A stretch of DNA of 64,000 bases from Nocardioides sp. dk884. Lineage in GTDB: Bacteria; Actinomycetota; Actinomycetes; Propionibacteriales; Nocardioidaceae. The notes beneath the pieces were generated by a model. The model was not told the DNA's origin. It ran no database searches and worked only from the letters and a program-made list of their open reading frames with translations. The stretch spans positions 2,517,501 through 2,581,500 of the forward strand of contig NZ_CP045649.1 in assembly GCF_009557055.1 (NCBI RefSeq). Reading direction: 5' to 3'. Positions 48,994-56,944 of the stretch are shown here, piece by piece (position 1 is the first letter of the stretch; every line of letters begins with the position of its first letter). The translations under genes were made by a program, and so were the position numbers.

Positions 48994-49607
48994 CGCAGTC
49001 ATGGATAGGCGAGTTGATCCTGCTCTGGGACACCCCACCCGCGCCGAACTGGCTGCCGGACGGAGTATCCGATCTAGCAACGGAAGCACCTGCTGGGGTC
49101 TGGACCCTTACTTGGGACGGCTCTGACGTGCCTCAGATGATCGCGCGCGCAGCGGCCGCCTGCCAAGCGGCATCCCAACAGAAGGCGAAGTTCGCGGTAG
49201 TCACCTTCGATGTGGAGGGTCAGGACCAGGAAACCGCTTGGGAGATGCCAGTATCGGAACTGTCTACGGTGCCTTTGAGGGACGTTTCCTCTCCCGGCGC
49301 CTCGGTGGCGAGGCGTTGGCTCCTGAACGTTCGGCTGCGGGTGTCCCGTCGGGGAGCTGAGCCTCTGGCGCCCGCTTCGAGCGGTGGGCTCGAGGTGCAA
49401 GCTGATTCAGGATGGGTGGTTGCGGCTGAGGAGACGGAGGATGCTGCGGTCTGGGCCCAACTACTCGTGCTCCTTGGCAGGGTCGTGGCGGCCACATCCC
49501 CCGTGTCAGGCGGCACCTTCGTCGATGTCTCGTTGCGGATCGAGGACACGGACCTCGACGAGCGGAAGGTGTTCGACGGGGCGAACCTGTCGCCGTTCGG
49601 CAGTTGA
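48990..49607 (+). CDS. Cytoplasmic protein C of the operon
   Basis: 205 residues, translationally coupled to protein B. It has no signal peptide. An N-terminal segment (SWIGELILLWDTPPAPNWLP), a helical region (QMIARAAAACQAASQQKAK) and repeated strands (VVTFDVEGQDQETAWEMPVS; WLLNVRLRVSRRGAEPLAPA) give an alpha+beta protein. An intracellular partner such as an immunity or regulatory protein for the exported A/B pair is possible, but nothing in the sequence proves it. Confidence 0.6.
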   Translation: MTQSWIGELILLWDTPPAPNWLPDGVSDLATEAPAGVWTLTWDGSDVPQMIARAAAACQAASQQKAKFAVVTFDVEGQDQETAWEMPVSELSTVPLRDVSSPGASVARRWLLNVRLRVSRRGAEPLAPASSGGLEVQADSGWVVAAEETEDAAVWAQLLVLLGRVVAATSPVSGGTFVDVSLRIEDTDLDERKVFDGANLSPFGS

Positions 49608-49827
49608 TGGCGCGTCTGATCAAGGATGGAGTTATGTCGCCAGGACCCCAACGGGGACCCATCCAAGGGCAGGCTTGTGCCCGCCCTACGGGCGCCCCGA
49701 CGACCAACTGACGCACCAACCCGCCGGAGGAAGCGGCCCGTCGTAGCCCACGCGGGTGCGGGTGAGCCACCTGGTAAGGCAAAGCCCCCGTGGGCTGCTC
49801 GTCTTCGTCGCTTCCGCGATCTTAGGA

Positions 49828-50025
49828 TCAGTCCCTGTCGCCATAGACCGTCCGAGCTCCAACAGCGCGACGCGCGATGCCCGCCTGATCGAGTGCACGG
49901 CGCACGGCAGATTGCGACCGGTCGGTGAGCTCGCCGAGCTCACGTAAAGACAGTCCGGCTAGGTATCCCGCGGCCACAAACGCCAGTAGCTCTCGGCACG
50001 TTGCTGCGGGGTGGGCCGAACGCAC
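49828..50025 (-). CDS. Small helix-turn-helix protein
   Basis: 65 residues from a GTG. The middle reads as a helix-turn-helix: LLAFVAAGYLAGLSLRELGE, LTDRSQSAVRRALDQAGIA. It resembles the resolvase-tail or homeodomain-like motif of small actinobacterial regulators. The flanking 300 bp on either side show no other gene. It may be a complete small regulator or the DNA-binding fragment of a transposase or resolvase. Confidence 0.5.
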   Translation of the reverse strand: MRSAHPAATCRELLAFVAAGYLAGLSLRELGELTDRSQSAVRRALDQAGIARRAVGARTVYGDRD

Positions 50026-50315
50026 GCCGACCCCACGAACTGGGGCAGCGGATCCCTACGGGGCCGCGACGGGTACGGCACGACACGTGGATACCCCACT
50101 GCGGCGAAACGCCCCGGATCGGGCGCACGGACCTGCGACACCTTCGATGAGCGGCCCCTGTTCGTCATCAACCCGCTTGTGACGTCCCGATCGGTACGGG
50201 CCAGCTAGCTCCGTGCTTCGACGCGTCGCCACCCTTCTACGACCGGAGCAGGGAGCCCGTTCATCCACAACAGATGTCAGCGACCGGTGTGGCCCCAAGT
50301 CGAAGGCGCGTTGGC

Positions 50316-50364
50316 GTTTGACCCCTTGTTGTTCTGAGAATCTCAGACCAACAAGGGGTCAAAC
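50316..50364. repeat. 49-bp near-perfect palindrome abutting an IS end
   Basis: GTTTGACCCCTTGTTG and TCTGAGA are followed by their exact complements TCTCAGA and CAACAAGGGGTCAAAC, with only single unpaired bases between segments. It ends one base before the inverted repeat of the outer IS3 element. It may be a terminator for the adjacent genes, the end of an older insertion or the site chosen by the IS. Confidence 0.8.
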
Positions 50365-50392
50365 GTGAACCGCCCCAGGTTCTCTGCCGCTG

Positions 50393-50701
50393 CTATGCGG
50401 GTTGTGACTCTCGGTTGAGAGCCTCGTAGTAGGCGGTCTCGTGCTCGACCGGCGTGATCATCCCGAGCGTGCCGTGGAGCCTGCGGTTGTTGTACCAGTC
50501 GACCCAGCCGGCTGTCGCGTACTCGACGTCGGCGAGGGTCTTGAACGCGCCGGGGTGGAAGACCGTAGTGCGGATGCACTCGGCCTTGTAGAGCCCGTTG
50601 ATGGTCTCCATGAGTGCGTTGTCGTAGGCGTCGCCGACCGATCCGATCGAGGGCTGTATGCCCTCGATCTCGAGGTGCTCGGTGAACCGGATGCTCGTGT
50701 A
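50393..50701 (-). pseudogene. Outer IS3 transposase orfB, 3' part
   Basis: 103 codons of an IS3 integrase core C-terminus: YTSIRFTEHLEIEGIQPSIG, SVGDAYDNALMETINGLYKA with the catalytic Glu, DWYNNRRLHGTLGMITPVEH, then the stop. The 5' part lies at 53536-54200, beyond the nested insertion. Confidence 0.85.
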
Positions 50702-50751
50702 TTGGGCGAGTTCAACCGGTGGTTGCAACACCGGGTTGTCGCGTGCCGGGT

Positions 50752-51687
50752 TCAGTGGAGGCTCTGAACTGACGCGCTGAGGGTAGTCGGCGCCGGGTTG
50801 TGCCGGTAGTGCTCGTCCTCGAACTCAACGGGTGGAACGAGTCCGATCTCGCCGTGCAGGCGTCGGTGGTTGAACCAGTCGATGTACTCAGCGACCGCGA
50901 TCTCGAGGTCGTCGATGTTCTTCCAGGGGCCCTTGTTGCGGACCAGCTCGGCCTTGAACAGCGAGTTGAACGCCTCGGCCAGGGCGTTGTCATAGCTGTC
51001 GCCCGTCGATCCGACGGACGCGACGGCGCCGGCCTCGGCGAGTCGCTGGGTGTAGCGCACCGCGAGGTACTGAACGCCCTTGTCGCTATGTGCGATGACG
51101 CCCGTGGTCTCCTGGCCGGCGTGCTCGCGGGTCCACAACCCCATCTCGAGGGCGTCCAGCGCGAGGTCGGTGCGCAGGCTCTTCGACAGCTGCCAGCCCA
51201 CGACGCGGCGGGAGTAGACGTCGATGACGAACGCCGCGTAGACCCAGCCGGCGAAGGTGCGGCAGTAGGTGATGTCCGCGACCCAGACCCGGTTCGGGGC
51301 TGGCGCCTTGAAGTTGCGGTCCAGCAGGTCCGGGCGACTGTCGGGACCGCTCCCCGGGACGGTCGTGCGCGGACCCTTCGCACGGCTGATCCCACGTAGC
51401 CCGTCGGTGCGCATCAGGCGGTGCACCGTGCACCGGGCGATCCGGTGACCGCGCCGGTTGAGTTCGGCGTGCATCTTGCGTACCCCATAGACGCCGTAGT
51501 TGGCGGCATGGACCTTGCGGATGACCTCCAGCCGCTGCTCATCGGCGACCGCCCGTGCGGACGGTGGCCGGGACTTGGCGGCGTAGTAGGTGCTCGGGGC
51601 GATCTGCATCCCGGCCCTGCACAGGACCCGGCAGATCGGCTCGACCCCGAACCGATCGCGGTGCTGGTCGATGTAGTCGACCAGCAC
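50752..51687 (-). CDS. IS3-family transposase orfB (integrase core)
   Basis: 311 residues from the first ATG, but normally made as an OrfAB fusion by -1 frameshifting. The DDE core is complete: WVADITYCRTFAGWVYAAFV with the first Asp, VIAHSDKGVQYLA with the second, SVGSTGDSYDNALAEAFNSL with the Glu, and the HRRLHGEIGLVPPVEFED ending. An HTH_21-type segment (YGVYGVRKMHAELNRRGHRI) lies near the N-terminus. It catalyses copy-out transposition of the inner IS3 element. Confidence 0.92.
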   Translation of the reverse strand: MLVDYIDQHRDRFGVEPICRVLCRAGMQIAPSTYYAAKSRPPSARAVADEQRLEVIRKVHAANYGVYGVRKMHAELNRRGHRIARCTVHRLMRTDGLRGISRAKGPRTTVPGSGPDSRPDLLDRNFKAPAPNRVWVADITYCRTFAGWVYAAFVIDVYSRRVVGWQLSKSLRTDLALDALEMGLWTREHAGQETTGVIAHSDKGVQYLAVRYTQRLAEAGAVASVGSTGDSYDNALAEAFNSLFKAELVRNKGPWKNIDDLEIAVAEYIDWFNHRRLHGEIGLVPPVEFEDEHYRHNPAPTTLSASVQSLH

Positions 51688-51695
51688 CGCGGTGC

Positions 51696-52016
51696 TTACT
51701 TCAGCTTGCGGTCGAGCTCCGCCGCGGCGAAAAACGCCGACGCCGTCCGCAAGATCTCGTTGGCCCGACGCAGCTCCTTGACCTCGCGCTCCAGCTCGGC
51801 GATGCGCTGCGCCTCGGCGGTGGTGACGCCGGGCCGGTGGCCCTCGTCGATCTCGGCCTGGTTGACCCAGTTGCGCAGCGTCTCGGGGTTGATCCCGAGC
51901 TGCTCACCAACGCGCTTCAGCGCACCCGACCGGGTCGCTGGGTCACGCCGCAGATCGACCGCCATCCGGATCGCTCGCTCCCGAAGCTCGTCCGGGTACT
52001 TCCTCGGTGCTGCCAT
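51696..52016 (-). CDS. IS3-family transposase orfA (helix-turn-helix)
   Basis: 106 residues, starting at ATG 52016 with GGAAGG upstream. An HTH region (KYPDELRERAIRMAVDLRRD; LGINPETLRNWVNQAEIDEG) is followed by a leucine-zipper-like helix (AELEREVKELRRANEILRTA). A G-TTT-TTC run in the SAFF codons is a plausible -1 slip site; a shift there continues directly into orfB (AVLVDYIDQHRDRF). Confidence 0.9.
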   Translation of the reverse strand: MAAPRKYPDELRERAIRMAVDLRRDPATRSGALKRVGEQLGINPETLRNWVNQAEIDEGHRPGVTTAEAQRIAELEREVKELRRANEILRTASAFFAAAELDRKLK

Positions 52017-52049
52017 GGCTCTCATCCTTCCGTGGAATGAGAGCCTCCA

Positions 52050-53485
52050 TCAGACCCGGCACGCGACAGGTTGTTGAAGGCAGCGTAGTTGCTCCTCGAA
52101 GACCTCGGCGGGGGTCTTCCAACCAAGGGTCTTGCGGGGCCTGTTGTTGAGCGCGTGAGCGACGGCCTCGAGGTCCTCGGCGGACCAGCGGGACAGGTCG
52201 GTGCCCTTGGGGAAATACTGCCGCAGGAGGCCGTTGGTGTTCTCGTTGCTCGGCCGCTGCCACGGCGAGTGCGGGTCGGCAAAGAACACCTTCGTGCCGG
52301 TCTCCAAAGCGAAGAGCGCGTGCCCGGAAAGCTCCTTGCCGCGATCCCACGTCAGCGTCTTGCGCAGCTGCTCGGGCAGCTTGGTCATCGACGCGGTCAG
52401 CGCGGCGTTCATCGCGACGGCCCCGTAGCCGCCGAGGGATGGCCCGTTCTTCACGTACGGCTTCTCGCCCCAGCCCTCCAGTCGCGGCAGGTGGACCAGG
52501 AGCGTCGAGCGACTTCTGCGCTCGACGAGGGTGCCGATCGCGGACCGACCCGTGCCGATGATCAGATCGCCCTCCCAGTGGCCCGGGACGGCCCGGTCGT
52601 CGGCCTCAGCGGGGCGCTCGGACAAGACGACATCGGCACTCACGTGCCCCTGCGCCTTGTTCTGTGATCGCGCCCGCGGTTCCCGCAGCGCACGGCCCGT
52701 GCGCAGACACGTGACCAGCTCGCGCTTGAGCGCGCCACGGCCCTCGATGAACAGCGACTGGTAGATCGCCTCGTGGCTGATGCGCATGGACTCATCATCG
52801 GGGAACTCGACCTTCAGCCGCTGCGCGATCTGCTCCGGGCTCCAGGCCGTCGCCCACCGTCGGTCCTGGCGGTGCGGCTTGTTCAGCCCCTTCCACGGTG
52901 GTGGTGTCGGACCCGGCACGGCCGTGCCGTCGGGCCGGCGCACGTTTCCCGCGAGCCGGTCTTGGACGTACTCACGCAACCGCTCGTTGGTCACGAGCTT
53001 CGCGGTCTTCGGTCGCTTTGCCGCCTGCTGTGCCTTCCACTGCGCCACGCCAGCGCGGTACTCCTGCTTGCCGCTACGAGTCGCGGCATTGCGGCGCAGT
53101 TCGCGTGAAACGGTCCCAGGATCACGCCCGATCGCGCGGGCGATCTCGCGCACGCCCTTGGTCTTGGCGCGCAGGATCGCGATCTCCTCGCGTTCCTCGA
53201 GCTCAAGTAGCGGCCGGTAGGCTCGGTCAATGAGATCGGCGGCATGCCGCCAGCGTGGCGAAACCAGCGGGTCCCGACCGGCACAGACACGCCCACCTTC
53301 AGCGCCGCCTCGGCTGAGGTGATGCCCGTGGCGATCTGTCGCCAGAACCCCCGCTGCACCACCCGCGAGGGATCCGGTCGACCGGGCGAGCGCATCGCCG
53401 GCCTCAGCGCCCGATCAGCACGCCACTGCCGACGAAGCCCCTCCGGCGCATCGCTGGTCTTCTTGCTCCAGTCGCTCGTCGCCAT
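52050..53485 (-). pseudogene. IS30-family transposase, frameshifted and interrupted
   Basis: The first part (53485 to about 53215) includes RRQWRADRALRPAMRSPGRP and ISLTEPTGRYLS. One missing base then moves the reading to the frame EREEIAILRAKTKGVREIAR, IGRDPGTVSRELRRNAATRS, WEGDLIIGTGRSAIGTLVER (DDE core), TWDRGKELSGHALFALETGT and HSPWQRPSNENTNGLLRQYF. The native end RCLQQPGVATTG is displaced to about 50712-50733 by the inner IS3, and a false stop lies at 52050. Both lesions make it inactive. Confidence 0.87.
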
Positions 53486-53535
53486 CCGCGAACACCTCCG
53501 AAGTCAAGGTGTTGCGACGACCGGTTGAATCCGCC

Positions 53536-54200
53536 TTGGCTGCCGGCGTCGGAGTGGTGAATCAGCTCGGACGCCTCGACGGGGCGGCCCTCGTGGTCGC
53601 GCTGCCAGATCGCCATCCGCAACGGCGTCATGACCAGGTCGGTGACCTTCGAGGTCGAGGCGTGCCAGGCCACGATCCGTTGGGCATAGACGTCGAGGAT
53701 GAACGCGACGTACACGAACCCGGCCCAGGTGCGGACGTAGGCGAAGTCGGTGACCCACACGCGGTTCGGGGCGGGCGCGGTGAAGTTGCGGTCGAGCAAG
53801 TCACCGGCCCGCCGACCGTCCTCGCGGGGATCGTCGTGCGGACCGTCTTCGCCCGCCGCACACCTTCCAGCCCCAGCGTCCGCATCGCCCGATCGATCGC
53901 TCCAGCTGAGGCTCCAGGCACCGACGTGCGGCGCACGTAGGCGGTCATCTTGCGGCGCCCGTAGAGACCTTCGGGGGCTAGGACCCGCTCGTCGTGGACG
54001 TTGCGGGTCCACGCGACCTCACGCACCGCGTCGACGACGATGGCGTCGGTGACGGTGCGCGCCGCGACAAGCCGGTTGGCCTGCTTCCAGGCACGGTAGG
54101 AGCGTGCGGCGACCGCCACGCCCTGCTCACGCAGGACCCGGCAGATCGACTCGACCGCACGACCCAGTGCGCGTTGGTCGTCGATGAACGCGACGATCAA
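53536..54200 (-). pseudogene. Outer IS3 transposase orfB, 5' part, frameshifted
   Basis: Reading starts as IVAFIDDQRALGRAVESICR and PEGLYGRRKMTAYVRR in one frame. Near 53810 it shifts to AGDLLDRNFTAPAPNRVWVT, DFAYVRTWAGFVYVAFILDV and LIHHSDAGSQ, where the IS30 element interrupts it. Normal IS3 order is kept across both breaks. The internal frameshift shows that this element was dead independently of the insertion. Confidence 0.85.
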
Positions 54201-54508
54201 CGGTTGCGGGGGTCGAGCTCCCCGGCGAAGAAAATCGAGGCCGCCTTCAAGATCTCGTTGTCCTCACGCAGCCGCCGGTTCTCGGCCTTGAGCCGTTTGA
54301 TCTCGGCCGAATCCTCGCTCGTGACACCCGGACGCCCGCCGGCGTCAACATCGGCCTGGTTCACCCAGCGCCGCAAGCTCTCCTTGCCCACGCCGACCTG
54401 CTTGGCCACCGCGTGCACCGCGGCCGTCGTCGTGGGGTACTCCGCGCGGTGCTCCAGCACCAGCCGCACGGCCCGCTCCTTCAGAGCAGGATCAATCATC
54501 TTCGGCAT
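54197..54508 (-). CDS. Outer IS3 orfA (helix-turn-helix)
   Basis: 103 residues from ATG 54508, with GGAAGG 9 nt upstream. An HTH region (DPALKERAVRLVLEHRAEYP; VGVGKESLRRWVNQADVDAG) precedes a zipper helix (AEIKRLKAENRRLREDNEIL). It ends in KAASIFFAGELDPRNR, overlapping the orfB frame in the -1 register as usual for IS3. OrfA is intact, but its orfB partner is broken. Confidence 0.85.
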   Translation of the reverse strand: MPKMIDPALKERAVRLVLEHRAEYPTTTAAVHAVAKQVGVGKESLRRWVNQADVDAGGRPGVTSEDSAEIKRLKAENRRLREDNEILKAASIFFAGELDPRNR

Positions 54509-54562
54509 GCTGTTCATCCTTCCGGACTCAAACAGCAGCGGCATCAAACCTGGGGCGGTTCA

Positions 54563-54690
54563 CGCTGAACACGGTCCGCGTCGTGGCTGACATCGCAACC
54601 GTCCCGCCACGACAAGAGGAAGGCCCCGAAAGGCAAGTGCGGGCACGCACTACTCGAGGGTCGTCTATCACACCTCAATCGCAGAGGCGG
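54563..54690 (+). repeat. About 128-bp repeat, left copy of an inverted pair
   Basis: This stretch, from GCTGAACACGGTCCGCG to CACACCTCAATCGCAGAGG, reappears inverted at about 56365-56490 with roughly 85% identity by eye, including the block CCGAAAGGCAAGTGCGG. It begins directly at the right end of the outer IS3 element. The pair brackets the lipoprotein and protease genes. Confidence 0.75.
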
Positions 54691-54724
54691 CGCCGGCCGC
54701 GTGCGGGCCGTCCCGCGGGAAGCG

Positions 54725-55363
54725 TCAACCGCCGATGTCGACACCCGTCGCTTCGAGCTGTTCGGCCGTGGTGGCAGCCAACGGGCCCGCGCCCTGCTCA
54801 GCTCGGGCTGCGGCGATCACCTTCGCTGCTTCCTCGACGGTCTTCCCGTCGAGCTGCACGGCCAATGGGGAGTCCTGGTATGGGGCCGCGGAGACCACGC
54901 CGTCGACGACTTCCAGGTAGTTGCCGCCGAACCCCCATGCGTAGATGCGGATGATGGGGGCCAGGTAGGTCTTTCCGACCTCGAGCCGCACATCGTCCTC
55001 GGCCCTCATCGGGATCATCTGGTCATCGTCGCCGTAGACCCAGCCATCGGCCTGGGCCTCGAACGATGCGGGGGGCTGCTCGGCCCCTGCGCGCTTCCAC
55101 ACCACGTCATCTACCCGTACCGTCACACGACGCCCGGCCAGCACCTTCTCCTCCCCCGAGGGGGCAGGAAGGGCACGTTCAGACTCCACGGTGAAGACGG
55201 CCAAGGTGTCCGACCAGGTCACCGCCGCTGACGCTGAGTCGATGTCGATGAGGTTAGACGCCTCGTACACGTACACCTCCGACGTCGGATCATCCGACGT
55301 CGCACACCCACTCACGACCGCGGCAGCGGACAGCAGTGGGAGAACGATGATCCCTGACCTCAT
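54725..55363 (-). CDS. Lipoprotein co-transcribed with a secreted metalloprotease
   Basis: 212 residues from ATG 55363 (GAGAGG upstream). The signal peptide ends with the lipobox VVSGCAT. The mature domain has many strands (EVYVYEASNLIDIDSASAAV; DTLAVFTVESERAL; GRRVTVRVDDVVWKR; KTYLAPIIRIYAWGFGGNYL), like a small surface beta protein. It follows the protease gene by 14 bp on the same strand. It may anchor, inhibit or assist the protease; no family is recognised. Confidence 0.68.
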   Translation of the reverse strand: MRSGIIVLPLLSAAAVVSGCATSDDPTSEVYVYEASNLIDIDSASAAVTWSDTLAVFTVESERALPAPSGEEKVLAGRRVTVRVDDVVWKRAGAEQPPASFEAQADGWVYGDDDQMIPMRAEDDVRLEVGKTYLAPIIRIYAWGFGGNYLEVVDGVVSAAPYQDSPLAVQLDGKTVEEAAKVIAAARAEQGAGPLAATTAEQLEATGVDIGG

Positions 55364-55377
55364 AGCCGAACTGCCTC

Positions 55378-56010
55378 TCAGTAGATGTACGCGATCCACT
55401 TCTTGTTGTGGCCGCCCCAGAACGGGTAACCCGCCGCCTCCGACTGGGGATCCTGCATGCAGGCCAGGAGATCCTCGCCGTTACTGATGGTGTCGTAGGA
55501 GTCTTCCCCATGCGTCAGACCCACCCCGTGCCCGGATTCGTGGCAGATGAGCGGACGGGACGGGTCGGCGTCCCGAAAGTACAGGTACGTCTGGTCGCAC
55601 CGCACTGTGTTCTCGATGGGGTCGTCACAAAGGGCCAACCCGACCGTGCTCTCCTTGGGCATCCTCGCTGCGTCCCTTTTGAAGATGAAGTCCGTCTCGC
55701 TGGACCCCGTAGTGACAGCCGGCGATTCCATTCTCACGGAAAAGATGGTGTCAGAGTGGACCTTGTTCATCATGTTGTCCACTCTCGTTCGTGCCGCGCT
55801 GCTGAGCGAAGTGCCACGGAAGTACGTGAGGGTCGTGTTGTCCGTCCTGCACAACGTCTTCTCTTTCTTGCAGAAACTTGAGGTGTTCGGATTGGGGTAG
55901 ATGGTTTTCGGCTCCCCCGGGGAATCCGCCGCTAGCGAGCTGGAGACACCCATCCCGGCCAGTGCCACAACCGGGAGCAGGAAACGGGTGACAATTCGAC
56001 GTCTCGTCAT
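55378..56010 (-). CDS. Secreted metzincin-like zinc metalloprotease
   Basis: 210 residues. A signal peptide (IVTRFLLPVVALAGMGVSSS) precedes the catalytic domain. The zinc motif ICHESGHGVGLTHG fits HExxHxxxxxH, the metzincin signature with the catalytic Glu present. Two Cys pairs (SSFCKKEKTLCRT; ALCDDPIENTVRCDQ) probably form disulphides. The C-terminus (ACMQDP) has a Met shortly after the zinc site, a candidate Met-turn. It is exported and probably cleaves proteins at the cell surface. The adjacent lipoprotein gene is in the same operon. Confidence 0.82.
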   Translation of the reverse strand: MTRRRIVTRFLLPVVALAGMGVSSSLAADSPGEPKTIYPNPNTSSFCKKEKTLCRTDNTTLTYFRGTSLSSAARTRVDNMMNKVHSDTIFSVRMESPAVTTGSSETDFIFKRDAARMPKESTVGLALCDDPIENTVRCDQTYLYFRDADPSRPLICHESGHGVGLTHGEDSYDTISNGEDLLACMQDPQSEAAGYPFWGGHNKKWIAYIY

Positions 56011-56364
56011 GCGCTGGTTCTACGTCCTCCGCACCCGCGTGAAAAGGCATCGCTCCTCGCCGTCTAGCCCGCGAACTAAAATTGGTGATGTGGAGCGCTG
56101 ATCTGCCGAAGTTGTCTCCGAAAACTGGGAAGGAGGGACCCAAAGCCAGTACTCGGCACAGCCCGCCGTCAACGCACAAGGCGGTGAGGGCGGGGCGCGG
56201 TGGCGGTGGGTCATGCACCTTCGACGCGAGGACGCTACCGGGGGTTCCGCTCCCAAGGCAACCAAAGTGACCTGCCGCAGCTGGCGTGCGCTGCGGCCTT
56301 CCGGACCTGCCGTGATTCGCGCGGATGGGGCACGCCAGCCAAACCGGAGGGTGCGCCCCCTCTG

Positions 56365-56492
56365 CGATTGGGGTGTGATAGGTGACCCTCGAGTAGTGGG
56401 CGTCCGCACTTGCCTTTCGGGTCCTCCCTCTCGTCGTCGTGGCGGAACGTTGCGAGGTCAGTCACGTCGCGCACCGTGTTCAGCGCTCACTC
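56365..56492 (-). repeat. About 128-bp repeat, right copy of an inverted pair
   Basis: This is the inverted counterpart of 54563-54690. On the minus strand it runs from GCTGAACACGGTGCGCG to CACACCCCAATCGCAGAGG. A shorter direct copy of its inner end (CACACCTCAATCGCAGAGG) recurs at about 56839-56858. The pair could be long terminal repeats of an otherwise unrecognised cassette. Confidence 0.72.
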
Positions 56493-56519
56493 GTCGGCAT
56501 CTCGCGAAAGGCTCCGGGC

Positions 56520-56702
56520 GTGAACATCCTCCTGCTCGCACCGCTACTGGTCATCGCGTTCCTGGGGCTGCTCCTAGTCGGCCGGGCTCAGGTAGCGAAG
56601 GGAGCGAACACAGCGACGGCCAACGGCGCGACACTGCTCGCCCTGGCCGTGGTGGTTGGAGTTCTTGACCTCGCCTTGGTGGTGTCGCTCGACGTCTGGT
56701 GA
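56520..56702 (+). CDS. Small two-helix membrane protein
   Basis: 60 residues from GTG 56520. Two membrane helices (ILLLAPLLVIAFLGLLLVGR; LLALAVVVGVLDLALVVSLD) are joined by a short polar loop. It has no known family. Coding status is supported by the clean hydrophobic pattern and a weak ribosome site (AAAGG). Confidence 0.55.
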   Translation: MNILLLAPLLVIAFLGLLLVGRAQVAKGANTATANGATLLALAVVVGVLDLALVVSLDVW

Positions 56703-56944
56703 GCGACCGCTCGCACCGCGATGGGTGCGCTTTGCCGTCTCACGCGGGCAGGTCGCGAGCCGGCCCGCCGGGCAAACGAGGCATCGGTGACTCCTCACGC
56801 AGGGGACATTCCCTACGGTGGCTCCGGGCGGCTTTCTGTCACACCTCAATCGCAGAGGGGGGCCCAGGGTCACTCTTGCTTATGTCGTGCCTGCATTCAC
56901 CGAACTTGGTCGGGTGTGATTTGGAGTCGGGTGGCGACCGGAGA

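Larger units (their letters stand above)
50737..52068 (-). mobile_element. Inner IS3-family element, 1332 bp, apparently intact
   Basis: Ends read TGTCGCGTGCCGGGT, followed by a related stretch ending TGGAGGCTC, as inverted repeats, and GGT is duplicated on both sides (50734-50736 and 52069-52071). It carries complete orfA and orfB. It sits in the last codons of the IS30 transposase; removing it with one GGT restores the ending RCLQQPGVATTG. It is the youngest insertion of the stack. Confidence 0.9.
50705..53535 (-). mobile_element. IS30-family element inserted in the outer IS3
   Basis: Inverted repeats begin GGCGAGTTCAACCGGTGG on the left and GGCGGATTCAACCGGTCG on the right (complement), and match at most of the first 27 bases. 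A TTG target duplication flanks it (50702-50704 and 53536-53538). Without the inner insertion it is about 1.5 kb, normal for IS30. Its transposase gene is damaged twice: by a frameshift near 53215 and by an IS3 element inserted near its 3' end. Confidence 0.88.
50365..54562 (-). mobile_element. Outer IS3-family element, split by a later IS30 insertion
   Basis: Both ends carry TGAACCGCCCCAGGTT in inverted orientation, followed by related bases up to TGCCGCTGCT. The element encodes orfA and orfB of the IS3 type on the minus strand. OrfB is cut at 50701/53536 by an IS30-family element; rejoining at the duplicated TTG gives HHSDAGSQ-YTSIRFTEH, an unbroken IS3 transposase segment. No clear target duplication of its own was found. 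OrfB also has an internal frameshift, so it is inactive. Confidence 0.85.
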
